Below are positions 1 through 6,550 of a stretch of 8,168 nucleotides of DNA, in pieces (positions within the stretch are counted from its first letter, which is position 1; each line of letters starts with the position of its first letter). The translations under genes and the position numbers were made by a program. The notes below the pieces were generated by a model, which was not told where the DNA came from, did not search any database, and saw nothing but the letters and a program-made list of their open reading frames with translations. This stretch comes from Paenibacillus sp. (GTDB lineage Bacteria > Bacillota > Bacilli > Paenibacillales > Paenibacillaceae), in NCBI GenBank assembly GCA_029256665.1, contig JAQSXN010000146.1, positions 1 to 8,168 on the forward strand, given 5' to 3'.

Positions 1-933
1 GTGGACTGGGCCTGGAAGCTGCTTGTCTACGTGCTCGTGACCGGAATCTCGTTCGTTATCCTGTATCCGCTGGTTCGCCGCATCTCGATGGCGGTCAAGG
101 ATCCCGTGGACATCTACAATCCTACGATCTATATGGTTCCGGTCCACTTTACGCTGGACAATCTGAAGCAGGCGATGGAGATTCTGAACTACTGGCCCAT
201 GCTGGGCAACACGATCGTATTCGTCACCGTCATGACGCTGCTGCAGGCGGTATCCTGCGCGTTAGCCGGCTACGGCTTCGCCAGATTCGTTTTCCCAGGG
301 AGCAACATCCTGTTCATCCTCGTCGTTCTGACGATTATGGTCCCGATGAATACGCTGATGGTGCCGATGTATCTGCATTTCCGCAGCTTCGACGTGCTCG
401 GCGTGATCGGGTTGTTCTCGGGCAAGGAGGGCGTCAACCTGCTCAACACGTATTGGCCGTCCATTATTACGTCGGCGCTGGCTAGCGGATTGAAGTCGGG
501 ACTCTACATCTACATCTTCCGCCAGTTCTTCAAGGGACTGCCCAAGGAGATCGAAGAAGCGGCGCTGATCGACGGCGCCGGCGCTTACCGCACGTTTCTT
601 CGCATCATGATGCCGAACGCGGTGCCCGCGCTTATGACGGTTATGTTGTTCGCCTTCGTCTGGCAGTACAACGACACGTTCTACGCTTCGCTGTTCATGA
701 GCGACAGCGCGCTTATGTCGATCAAGGTGGCGTCGCTGCCGGCGGACGCGAATCAATATTTGCCGACGTTGCTGGGCTTCGGCTCCGGCTCCGAGATGCG
801 GGCGGATCCCAACCATGTGGCCATGATCGTCGACACGGGCATTCTGCTCGCGATCGCGCCGCTGATCATTATGTATTTGTTCGTCCAGCGCTACTTCGTG
901 GAGAGCGTCGAGCGCACGGGAGTCGTAGGTTAA
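1..933 (+). CDS. Carbohydrate ABC transporter permease, MalG type (5' end at window edge)
   Basis: Inner-membrane permease of a binding-protein-dependent sugar importer (MalG/LacG-like, CUT1 family), expected to pair with a MalF-type permease and a solute-binding protein encoded upstream, outside the window. The 310 visible residues show hydrophobic segments near 5-25, 70-92, 102-124, 152-172, 208-228 and 278-297. The EAA loop that docks on the ATPase is seen at about 182-206 (EIEEAALIDGAGAYRTFLRI). The C-terminus is a typical short tail (VQRYFVESVERTGVVG). The reading frame opens with GTG at base 1, but no upstream sequence is available to show an RBS, so the true start may lie before the window. 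It is followed after 19 bp by the GH113 gene, which suggests one operon for oligosaccharide uptake and breakdown. The substrate is not readable from the permease; mannan- or glucan-derived oligosaccharides are inferred from the neighbour. Confidence 0.92.
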   Translation: MDWAWKLLVYVLVTGISFVILYPLVRRISMAVKDPVDIYNPTIYMVPVHFTLDNLKQAMEILNYWPMLGNTIVFVTVMTLLQAVSCALAGYGFARFVFPGSNILFILVVLTIMVPMNTLMVPMYLHFRSFDVLGVIGLFSGKEGVNLLNTYWPSIITSALASGLKSGLYIYIFRQFFKGLPKEIEEAALIDGAGAYRTFLRIMMPNAVPALMTVMLFAFVWQYNDTFYASLFMSDSALMSIKVASLPADANQYLPTLLGFGSGSEMRADPNHVAMIVDTGILLAIAPLIIMYLFVQRYFVESVERTGVVG

Positions 934-952
934 AATACGGGAGGAAACGAAG

Positions 953-1942
953 ATGATGACAACAAGACCTTTTTTTAAGGGCATGACCTACGGTTGGGGC
1001 GCCGAGCGCGGCGAATATCGCCAGCCTTACGCGGTGGATTCCTTGCGGAAGCTAAGCGAGACGGGCAGCGACTGGATCGCGCTCTCCTTCTGGACGTACC
1101 AGGATCACGTTTATTCGACAAGCATCCCGTTCGATTACGGTTATACGATGACGGACCGCGACATCGAGTTCGCGGTAAAGGAGGCGAAGGCGCTAGGGCT
1201 CAAGGTGTGCCTCAAGCCCGTCGTCAATTCGCGCGACGGCATATGGCGGGCGCATATCGGCTTTCCGGACGACGCGGCGGGCGAGCCGTATTGGGATGCA
1301 TGGTTCAAGTCGTACGCGAACTTCATTTGCCATTACGCGGAGCTTGCGGAGGAGCTGGGCTGCGAGATGCTGTGCATCGGCTGCGAGATGGTGAAGACGG
1401 AGTCGAAGGAGGGACACTGGCGCGAGCTGATCGAGCGCGTAAGGGGCATTTATAGCGGCCCAATCATCTATAATGCGAACCACGGCAAGGAGGAAGGCAT
1501 CGACTGGTTCGACGCGGTCGACTACATCGGCACGAGCGCTTATTATCCGGTGGGCAAACGGCCGGGAGACAGCGTGGAATCCATGATAGAGGGCTGGGAG
1601 GAGCAGAAGGCGAAGCTGTCCGCTTTGTCGCGCAAATTCGGCAAGCCCGTCGTATTCATGGAGATCGGTTGCCGGAGCGCGCTCGGCTGCGCCACGATGC
1701 CATGGGATTTCTTGCATAAGGAGCTGCCGGCCAGCGAGGACGAGCAAGCGAACTTCTACCAATCGGCGCTTCAATCGTTCTGGGAGGAGCCTTGGTTCGC
1801 CGGCTTCTTCTGGTGGGATTGGAGCACGAAGCTGTACGCGCCGGAAGAGGCGGGAACGAATAAGGGCTTCGACATTTACGGCAAGAAGGCGAGCGACGTG
1901 CTGAAGCAATATTACGGCGGCAAGCTGCCGATTGGCGTGTAG
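953..1942 (+). CDS. Glycoside hydrolase family 113 (beta-mannanase-like), intracellular
   Basis: A 329-residue single-domain (beta/alpha)8 glycosidase resembling GH113, a clan GH-A family whose characterised members (such as Alicyclobacillus ManA) hydrolyse beta-1,4-mannan or mannooligosaccharides with retention. Seen in the sequence: N-terminal FFKGMTYGWGAERGEY, WIALSFWTYQ (41-50), candidate acid/base E145 in CIGCEMVK, and candidate nucleophile E237 in VVFMEIGCRS at the end of a beta strand. Their 92-residue separation is close to the roughly 80 expected for the family. The aromatic WFAGFFWWDW (281-290) is typical of a substrate-binding strand. There is no signal peptide, so it should act in the cytoplasm on imported oligosaccharides. 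ATG 953 is chosen because GGGAGG at 939-944 lies 8 nt upstream; a second ATG follows at 956. The exact substrate (manno- or other beta-linked oligosaccharide) cannot be decided from sequence alone. The gene is followed by a strong terminator. Confidence 0.88.
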   Translation: MMTTRPFFKGMTYGWGAERGEYRQPYAVDSLRKLSETGSDWIALSFWTYQDHVYSTSIPFDYGYTMTDRDIEFAVKEAKALGLKVCLKPVVNSRDGIWRAHIGFPDDAAGEPYWDAWFKSYANFICHYAELAEELGCEMLCIGCEMVKTESKEGHWRELIERVRGIYSGPIIYNANHGKEEGIDWFDAVDYIGTSAYYPVGKRPGDSVESMIEGWEEQKAKLSALSRKFGKPVVFMEIGCRSALGCATMPWDFLHKELPASEDEQANFYQSALQSFWEEPWFAGFFWWDWSTKLYAPEEAGTNKGFDIYGKKASDVLKQYYGGKLPIGV

Positions 1943-2036
1943 GACGGCCCAGCATAATCGGAAAATATGCTACATTGGCCTCGCACGGAGGCGCTGCCGC
2001 CGAAACAATGGCTGCCGATCATTTTTCGCCAGCCGG

Positions 2037-2071
2037 AAAGCCCGGTCCCGCTAGCAGGGACCGGGCTTTTT
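2037..2071 (+). terminator. Rho-independent terminator of the permease-GH113 operon
   Basis: A perfect 13-bp stem, AAAGCCCGGTCCC (2037-2049) with GGGACCGGGCTTT (2057-2069), closes a 7-nt loop and runs into a T5 tract (2067-2071). It lies about 95 bp after the GH113 stop codon and before the spoVB-like gene, so the two + strand units are probably transcribed separately. The 1943-2036 interval holds only a weak 6-bp inverted repeat (AGCATA 1951-1956, TATGCT 1966-1971) and no credible gene. Confidence 0.9.
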
Positions 2072-2125
2072 GCGATGTCGGCCATACGCCGGGCGCCTGC
2101 TTGTTCGCATGCTTCTCCGATTCTT

Positions 2126-2143
2126 GAATACATTTAAGTATTC
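2126..2143. promoter_or_regulatory. Perfect inverted repeat upstream of spoVB-like gene (candidate operator)
   Basis: GAATACATTTAAGTATTC is a perfect 6-6-6 dyad (GAATAC / GTATTC) in an AT-rich stretch ending 7 nt before the RBS of the flippase gene. Its position in the leader or promoter of that gene fits an operator for a dimeric repressor of MarR, HxlR or similar type. No clear sigma-A promoter is visible here: TTGAAT (2124-2129) and GATATA (2144-2149) are separated by only 14 bp, which is too short for sigma-A though nearer to the spacing of sporulation sigma factors. The regulator is unknown. Confidence 0.35.
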
Positions 2144-2150
2144 GATATAC

Positions 2151-2156
2151 AGGAGG
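2151..2156 (+). promoter_or_regulatory. RBS fixing the spoVB-like start
   Basis: AGGAGG lies 9 nt upstream of ATG 2166. It selects that start over an in-frame ATG at 2070, which lies inside the preceding terminator and would add 32 non-homologous residues. Confidence 0.85.
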
Positions 2157-2165
2157 ACAAAAGTC

Positions 2166-3716
2166 ATGTCACAACACGGGCAATCGTTTATGAGAGGTAC
2201 GCTGGTCTTGTCGGCCGCCGCTTTCATCAACCGTATTCTGGGTTTTATCAGCGGCATGTACATCGCTCGCGTGCTGGGCGCGGAGGGGATCGGCCTACTG
2301 ATGATGGCGCATCCGCTCGTCCCGCTCGTCATTACGATTACGGAGCTCGGATTGCCGGTCGCCATCTCCAAGCTGGTCGCGGAAGCCCATGCCCGCGGCG
2401 AACGGGAAAAAGTGAGGCGCATCCTGCACGTCTCGCTTGCTGTCACGGGCATTTTGAGCATAGCGCTCACGACCCTGTCGTTGCTTGGATCGGAGTGGAT
2501 CGCATCCGTTCTATTAACCGACCAACGCGCCTATTACGCGATGCTGGCCATCACGCCGATCGCGCCGATCGTCGCCGTATCCGCCGTATTAAAAGGGTAT
2601 TTCCGAGGGATGCAGCAGATGAGGACCATTGCCGCTTCCGACGTGCTCGAGCATACGGTTCAAATCGCCATCGTGCTTGCGCTGGTCCACCTCTTGCTGC
2701 CTTATGGCGTCGCTTATGCGGCTGCCGGAGCGATGGCCGCGTCCGTTGTCAGCGAAGCGATCAGCCTCCTGTTTCTGGCGATCAGCTATAAGATTTACGG
2801 CGAATCGAAACTGCCGGGCGAGACTTGGCGTAGGCATCTGAAGCAAGGAAGAGGCACGCTCGGCGAGCTGCTGCAGATCGGACTGCCGACGACCGGGCAA
2901 GGCGTCGTTCATTCGTTGTACAACACCTTCCAGCCGTTGCTTATTACATCCAGCCTGGCGCTGGCCGGCATCGGCACGGCGTTGGCCACGAAACAGTTCG
3001 GATTGCTGGCCGGCTACGCGTTCCCGCTGCTGTTCATGCCAAGCTTTATTACGCAGTCCTTGTCCACCGCCCTCATTCCCGCGATTGGCGAGGCGGCGGC
3101 GAACAAGAACAGTCTGCTTATCCATGAGCGGATGAATCAGGCGATTAACCTGGGACTCCTGATAGGCGCGCCTGCGACCCTTATTCTGTACGAGTGGGCA
3201 ACTCCGCTCACGACGCTTATCTATAACGCGCCGGAAGCGGGAGTGCTTCTGAGTATTCTGGCGCCAATGTTTTTCCTGCATTATTTCGACGCGCCGCTGC
3301 ACGCGATATTGCTCGGTCTCGGACGAGCGAAAGCGATGCTAGTGAATTATGTAATCGCGACCGCGTTCAGAGGGATCTCTATATTTGTATTAGGCAGCCA
3401 AATGGGCATAAGCGGCGTTGCTTACGGCATCGGAATCGGCATTGTGATGCAAACGCTGCTGAATTTCCTGACCATCTCAAGCTCGATCGGTTTCTATTGG
3501 AGCATCCGCCCGTTCGTCAAAGTCGGAATCTGCACCATGCTGATGGGGATCGGCGGACATTGGACCTATAGCTATGTTATCAGTCAAGGCATGCCGCAGG
3601 TATGGTGCGTCGCGACTTCCATAATGTGCGCCCTGTTTGTTTATTTCGTCGCGCTAATCTTGACGGGTACGCTCCAATGGAAAAGCAGGCGCCATCGCTT
3701 TTCGATTCCTTGGTAG
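2166..3716 (+). CDS. spoVB: SpoVB-like flippase (MATE/MurJ-type polysaccharide or lipid carrier exporter)
   Basis: A 516-residue polytopic membrane protein of the MVF/polysaccharide-biosynthesis branch of the MOP flippase superfamily. Its length matches Bacillus SpoVB (about 518). SpoVB is needed for spore cortex synthesis and is thought to move lipid-linked peptidoglycan precursors across the forespore membrane. The N-terminus is highly characteristic: RGTLVLSAAAFINRILGF (10-27), IARVLGAEGIGLLMMAHPL (33-51), ELGLPVAISKLVAEAHARG (60-78) and AVLKGYFRGMQQM (140-152). About 12 to 14 hydrophobic segments follow to residue 500, ending in a short basic tail (KSRRHRF). Paenibacilli commonly carry several paralogues of this family, so the ortholog assignment to true SpoVB is less sure than the family. 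It is monocistronic: a terminator lies on each side, and dgoD converges from the other strand. Confidence 0.85.
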   Translation: MSQHGQSFMRGTLVLSAAAFINRILGFISGMYIARVLGAEGIGLLMMAHPLVPLVITITELGLPVAISKLVAEAHARGEREKVRRILHVSLAVTGILSIALTTLSLLGSEWIASVLLTDQRAYYAMLAITPIAPIVAVSAVLKGYFRGMQQMRTIAASDVLEHTVQIAIVLALVHLLLPYGVAYAAAGAMAASVVSEAISLLFLAISYKIYGESKLPGETWRRHLKQGRGTLGELLQIGLPTTGQGVVHSLYNTFQPLLITSSLALAGIGTALATKQFGLLAGYAFPLLFMPSFITQSLSTALIPAIGEAAANKNSLLIHERMNQAINLGLLIGAPATLILYEWATPLTTLIYNAPEAGVLLSILAPMFFLHYFDAPLHAILLGLGRAKAMLVNYVIATAFRGISIFVLGSQMGISGVAYGIGIGIVMQTLLNFLTISSSIGFYWSIRPFVKVGICTMLMGIGGHWTYSYVISQGMPQVWCVATSIMCALFVYFVALILTGTLQWKSRRHRFSIPW

Positions 3717-3732
3717 GTTATCTGCAAAAAAT

Positions 3733-3758
3733 AAAGGTCCGGCGATCGCCGGACCTTT
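3733..3758. terminator. Bidirectional terminator between spoVB-like gene and dgoD
   Basis: A perfect palindrome gives an 11-bp stem (AAAGGTCCGGC / GCCGGACCTTT) with a GATC loop. Read on the - strand it is followed by TTTATTTTTTG, a good U-tract for dgoD, whose stop lies 65 bp away. Read on the + strand only TTT followed by GCTATT is available, so termination of spoVB, 16 bp after its stop, may be less efficient. One hairpin serves two convergent genes. Confidence 0.85.
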
Positions 3759-3823
3759 GCTATTAACTATATCTTCATTATAAAATTCCGTTAGACGCAA
3801 AACTCCATTCCCCGCAAAGCGGT

Positions 3824-4972
3824 CTACCACTCCGCCACATTGCCGTCCGCCGTGCGCCAGACGGGATTCCGCCACTGGTGTCCGATCGCGGCCATCTCGC
3901 GGATTTTGTCCTCGTTGATTTCGATGCCGAGCCCCGGCGCCTCCAGCCGCTTAACGTAGCCGCTTTCGTAACGGAAGGCGCCCGTATCCGTCAAATAATC
4001 GTGCAGGTCCGCTCCTTGATTATAGTGGATGCCCAGACTCTGCTCTTGGATAAACGCGTTCGGCGTGCAGAAGTCAAGCTGCAGGGAAGCGGCCAGCGCG
4101 ATCGGACCCAGCGGACAATGCGGCGCGACCGCCACGTCGTAGGCTTCGGCCATGGCCGCGATTTTGCGGCATTCCCAGATGCCGCCAGCATGGCTGAGGT
4201 CGGGCTGGATAATGTCGATGCCGCCGCTCGCGAGCAGCTGCTTGAAGTCCCAGCGCGTAAACATTCTCTCGCCGGTCGCGAGCGGTATGCTGCTGACGCG
4301 GGCCAGCTCCAGCAGCGCTTCGTTGTTCTCCGGCAGTACGGGCTCTTCGATGAACAGAGGCTTGTACGGCTCCAGCTCCTTGATGAGCACCTTGGCCATA
4401 CCCTTGTGCACGCGGCCGTGGAAGTCGATCGCAACGTCAAGCGTATTGCCGACGGCCTCGCGGATGGCGGCGATTTTTTCGACCGCCAGCTCGATCTTGG
4501 CATGCGAATCGATCCATTCCAGCTCCTCCGTGCCGTTCATCTTCACCGCGGTGTAGCCTTCCGCGATTTTCTTCTTCGCTTCGTTCGCGGTATCGGCGGG
4601 ACGGTCTCCTCCGATCCACGCGTATACCTTCATCCGGTCCCGGACGGCTCCGCCCATCAGTTCGTGTACGGGAACGCCGAGCCGTTTGCCTTTAATATCC
4701 CACAGCGCCTGCTCGATGCCGGAGATCGCGCTCGTCAGAATCGGACCGCCGCGATAGAAGCCTCCCCGGTACAGCACTTGCCACAAATCCTCGATGCGAT
4801 TCTCGTCCTTGCCGATCAAATATTCGCTCATTTCCGTGACCGCGGCCGCGACGGTGTCGGCCTTGCCCTCTACGATGGGCTCGCCCCAGCCGGTCAAGCC
4901 GTCCGATGTCGTGACTTTCAGGAAAAGCCATCTAGGGGGTACCTTAAACAGTTCGAACGATGCGATTGCCAT
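3824..4972 (-). CDS. dgoD: D-galactonate dehydratase (enolase superfamily, MR subgroup)
   Basis: Dehydrates D-galactonate to 2-dehydro-3-deoxy-D-galactonate, the first step of the DeLey-Doudoroff branch, in the cytoplasm with Mg2+. From ATG 4972 the protein is 382 residues, the length I recall for E. coli DgoD, and close alignment is evident throughout (VPPRWLFLKV, GWGEP, RGGFYRGGPIL, GGDRPAD, VLIKELEPYKPLFIEEPVLP, C-terminal NVAEW). Metal ligands are D183 (AIDFHGR), E209 (IEEP) and E235 (ATGERM). The catalytic pair is H185 (general acid) and H285 (APHCPLGP, general base), matching the positions known for the family. The start is set by AGGAGG at 4982-4987, 9 nt upstream. The in-frame ATG at 5032 is rejected because it would add 20 unrelated residues and overlap the cre-like site. 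It is a single-gene unit; the 2-keto-3-deoxygalactonate kinase and aldolase must be encoded elsewhere. Confidence 0.95.
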   Translation of the reverse strand: MAIASFELFKVPPRWLFLKVTTSDGLTGWGEPIVEGKADTVAAAVTEMSEYLIGKDENRIEDLWQVLYRGGFYRGGPILTSAISGIEQALWDIKGKRLGVPVHELMGGAVRDRMKVYAWIGGDRPADTANEAKKKIAEGYTAVKMNGTEELEWIDSHAKIELAVEKIAAIREAVGNTLDVAIDFHGRVHKGMAKVLIKELEPYKPLFIEEPVLPENNEALLELARVSSIPLATGERMFTRWDFKQLLASGGIDIIQPDLSHAGGIWECRKIAAMAEAYDVAVAPHCPLGPIALAASLQLDFCTPNAFIQEQSLGIHYNQGADLHDYLTDTGAFRYESGYVKRLEAPGLGIEINEDKIREMAAIGHQWRNPVWRTADGNVAEW

Positions 4973-4981
4973 GTTCCGTTT

Positions 4982-4987
4982 CCTCCT
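4982..4987 (-). promoter_or_regulatory. RBS fixing the dgoD start
   Basis: AGGAGG on the - strand, 9 nt before ATG 4972, decides the start in favour of a product of the family's standard 382 residues. Confidence 0.88.
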
Positions 4988-5014
4988 AAGGATCATAAAG
5001 TCGGCAGCAACGCC

Positions 5015-5028
5015 GGAAAGCGCTTCCT
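5015..5028. promoter_or_regulatory. cre-like CcpA operator in the dgoD leader
   Basis: GGAAAGCGCTTCCT on the + strand matches the catabolite-responsive element TGNAARCGNTTNCA at every defined position except the two end bases, with the central AAGCGCTT palindrome intact. It lies between the putative dgoD -10 (5041-5046) and the RBS, at about +6 to +19 from the expected start of transcription. In Gram-positive bacteria this location usually means CcpA roadblock repression. Glucose repression of galactonate use is therefore inferred. Confidence 0.55.
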
Positions 5029-5040
5029 GCATGCAACCTT

Positions 5041-5069
5041 AGTATAATCCGGGACGGAGATTGGGGGAA
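5041..5069 (-). promoter_or_regulatory. Candidate sigma-A promoter of dgoD
   Basis: On the - strand TATACT (5041-5046) is a good -10. At 17-bp spacing the -35 position reads TTCCCC (5064-5069), a poor match to TTGACA. This -35 lies inside the GGGGGATTCCCCC dyad, so an activator or repressor may act there. Placement is prediction only. Confidence 0.4.
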
Positions 5070-5075
5070 TCCCCC
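5063..5075. repeat. GGGGG-N3-CCCCC inverted repeat between lanG-like gene and dgoD
   Basis: A perfect 5-bp G/C dyad with a 3-nt centre, 13 bp after the stop codon of the upstream permease gene and overlapping the predicted -35 of dgoD. It lacks a T tract on either strand, so it is a poor intrinsic terminator. It could be a weak transcription stop for the ABC operon or an operator for dgoD; the sequence does not decide. Confidence 0.4.
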
Positions 5076-5088
5076 TGAAGTCGCGACC

Positions 5089-5838
5089 TTACACTTCTTT
5101 GCGGTTCAAATACACGAGACCGCCCGCAACTAACAGCACGAAACTGCAGCCGACCGTGATAAGAATGTTCTCAAGCGGCAGGTTGAGCGCGCTGAAATTT
5201 TGCTCTCCGCCTTGGACGAGCATGCCGAGCGCCGGCTGCGCCCACGGATAGAAGGGCCCGTATTTGTCCGAATTGATGATCAAAATGTTGGGGATCGTCA
5301 TCGACACGTTGATCGCAAGCGGCGCGGCGAAGCTGCTCCAGCCGATCGACGCCCACAGCTGCAAGGCGACGAGAGGCAGACAAGCTAGCAGGCCCGTCAG
5401 CATGGAGACGAGCGCCGACTGCCAATCGATCCCATCCGCGATGCCTTGATAATAAGCGGCCGCGAACAACGAGACGGCCATGCCGAGCTGCACCGCCAAT
5501 AGCAGAGATGCCACCATGATGAACTTGGCCGCGTACAACCCCGTACGCGATACAGGCAAGCTTAGCGTCGCTTTCCATCCTCCTCCGGCATGTTCGTACC
5601 TGCAGACAAAGGAGGCGAAGATGCCCGTCAATATAGGCAGGAGCAGCAGTGCGTGAAGCATAAAGACGGTCGATTGCAGCAGCTCGTTCCGCGCGGCTTC
5701 CGGCACGTCCGTCAGGTTCGACATCGCGCCGATGAAGAGCGCGAGCAAAGGGCTGACGGGCACAAGCAGCCAGATGAGCGAACGGCTTAGCTTCAAGCGC
5801 TCCGAGGCGAGCAGTCCCAGAAATGATCGGATACCCAT
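5089..5838 (-). CDS. ABC-2 permease, lantibiotic-protection type (LanG-like)
   Basis: A 249-residue membrane subunit of an ABC-2 type exporter, third gene of a LanFEG-like set. About six hydrophobic segments are visible (near 20-38, 58-80, 102-130, 143-164, 170-188 and 224-243). Between the second and third lies YEHAGGGWKATLSLPVSR (81-98), the E-H-x3-GWK...LPVSR signature seen in this permease group and also present in the upstream partner (E83...SAWKQLLALPISR). Both permeases end in N-R-K-acid-V, so they are probable paralogues that form a heterodimer. ATG 5838 follows the upstream stop by one base, with AAAGGA 12 nt before it, implying translational coupling. Proposed role: with the ATPase, expel or clear a membrane-active peptide antibiotic. 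A bacitracin-type (BcrB) role is an alternative; the substrate is unknown. Confidence 0.85.
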   Translation of the reverse strand: MGIRSFLGLLASERLKLSRSLIWLLVPVSPLLALFIGAMSNLTDVPEAARNELLQSTVFMLHALLLLPILTGIFASFVCRYEHAGGGWKATLSLPVSRTGLYAAKFIMVASLLLAVQLGMAVSLFAAAYYQGIADGIDWQSALVSMLTGLLACLPLVALQLWASIGWSSFAAPLAINVSMTIPNILIINSDKYGPFYPWAQPALGMLVQGGEQNFSALNLPLENILITVGCSFVLLVAGGLVYLNRKEV

Positions 5839-5839
5839 G

Positions 5840-6550
5840 TCAGCTCACGTCCTTTCGATTGAAATGGACGGAAGCCGGCAACAGGATCGCGATTCCGCAA
5901 GCCAGCCCGGCCGCCACGAACGCTTCCCCGTTCTCCGCCTTAAAAGAAGCGATAGGCCAGCTGATCGGCGCCCATTCCGGGATGGGGAAGACCGACAATA
6001 AGGCGGCGACGATGCCGAGCGTAATCGGCAGAGACTGATTGCGGTAGGTCACGCACATCCATAGAACGGGCGCGAGCACCGTCCAGGACGCCAGATACGG
6101 ATAAGCCGACAGCCTCGCCGCATCCTGTATCGGAAATTCCAACGGATCGAAGCCGAGCGCGACGCCCAGCCCCAAGATGCCGATGCCGAGCGTGGCGCAA
6201 GACACCGCCAGCAGCAAAGCCACAATCGTGAATTTGGAGCCGAAAACCGCGTATCTTGAAATCGGCAGGGCAAGCAGTTGCTTCCATGCGCTCGTATGAT
6301 GCTCGATATTCGCGAGCATGGAGCTCAAAATGGTGATGCCCATTAGAAGCGCAATTGGAACAAACATCAAAATGTTGTCGAGCAAGCCGCCCCACGGATC
6401 GCCTTTGTACGCATCCATCATGTAATCGTAGCGGAGTCCGTAATTTAGCGCTTGCATCGCGATTAGCCCGATCGGTGCGAGAAACGTCAGGAACCAGAGG
6501 CCTCTTCCTTTGATTTTGAGCAGGTCTGCCCTTATCGCATGAAGGATCAT
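5840..6550 (-). CDS. ABC-2 permease, lantibiotic-protection type (LanE-like)
   Basis: A 236-residue membrane subunit, middle gene of the operon. The N-terminus (MILHAIRADLLKIKGRGLWFL) is typical of the family: a short amphipathic stretch with basic residues leading into the first membrane span. Later hydrophobic segments lie near 58-80, 104-132, 150-168, 174-190 and 211-228. The conserved cytoplasmic motif E83-H-H...AWKQLLALPISRY precedes the third span. The start codon overlaps the ATPase stop as ATGA (6547-6550), and GGGAGG lies about 10 nt upstream inside the ATPase gene, so the two are coupled. The gene order ATPase, E-like, G-like is the classical lanFEG order. The protein is diverged in sequence, so assignment rests on family motifs, size and context. 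Confidence 0.85.
   Translation of the reverse strand: MILHAIRADLLKIKGRGLWFLTFLAPIGLIAMQALNYGLRYDYMMDAYKGDPWGGLLDNILMFVPIALLMGITILSSMLANIEHHTSAWKQLLALPISRYAVFGSKFTIVALLLAVSCATLGIGILGLGVALGFDPLEFPIQDAARLSAYPYLASWTVLAPVLWMCVTYRNQSLPITLGIVAALLSVFPIPEWAPISWPIASFKAENGEAFVAAGLACGIAILLPASVHFNRKDVS

Noticed and set aside
1967..2137. Short + strand frame after the GH113 gene (56 codons)
   Set aside because: It runs through the intrinsic terminator, has a poor RBS and shows no protein-like features.
2070..2165. Upstream start of the spoVB-like gene at ATG 2070
   Set aside because: It lies in the T tract of the GH113 terminator, has no RBS and encodes a non-homologous leader. ATG 2166 has AGGAGG at 9 nt.
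3800..3840. tRNA-like GGCGGAGTGGTAGACCGC on the - strand
   Set aside because: It resembles a tRNA D-arm, but its first part is simply the VAEW-stop end of dgoD. No acceptor stem, anticodon arm or TTC arm follows.
4973..5032. Upstream start of dgoD at ATG 5032
   Set aside because: It adds 20 non-family residues and lacks an RBS, and it places the coding region over the cre-like site. AGGAGG before 4972 gives the standard 382-residue enzyme.
3878..5047. Long + strand open frame (389 codons) opposite dgoD
   Set aside because: Antisense shadow of a GC-rich gene whose - strand product is a clear DgoD with all catalytic residues. The shadow protein is arginine-rich with no family resemblance.
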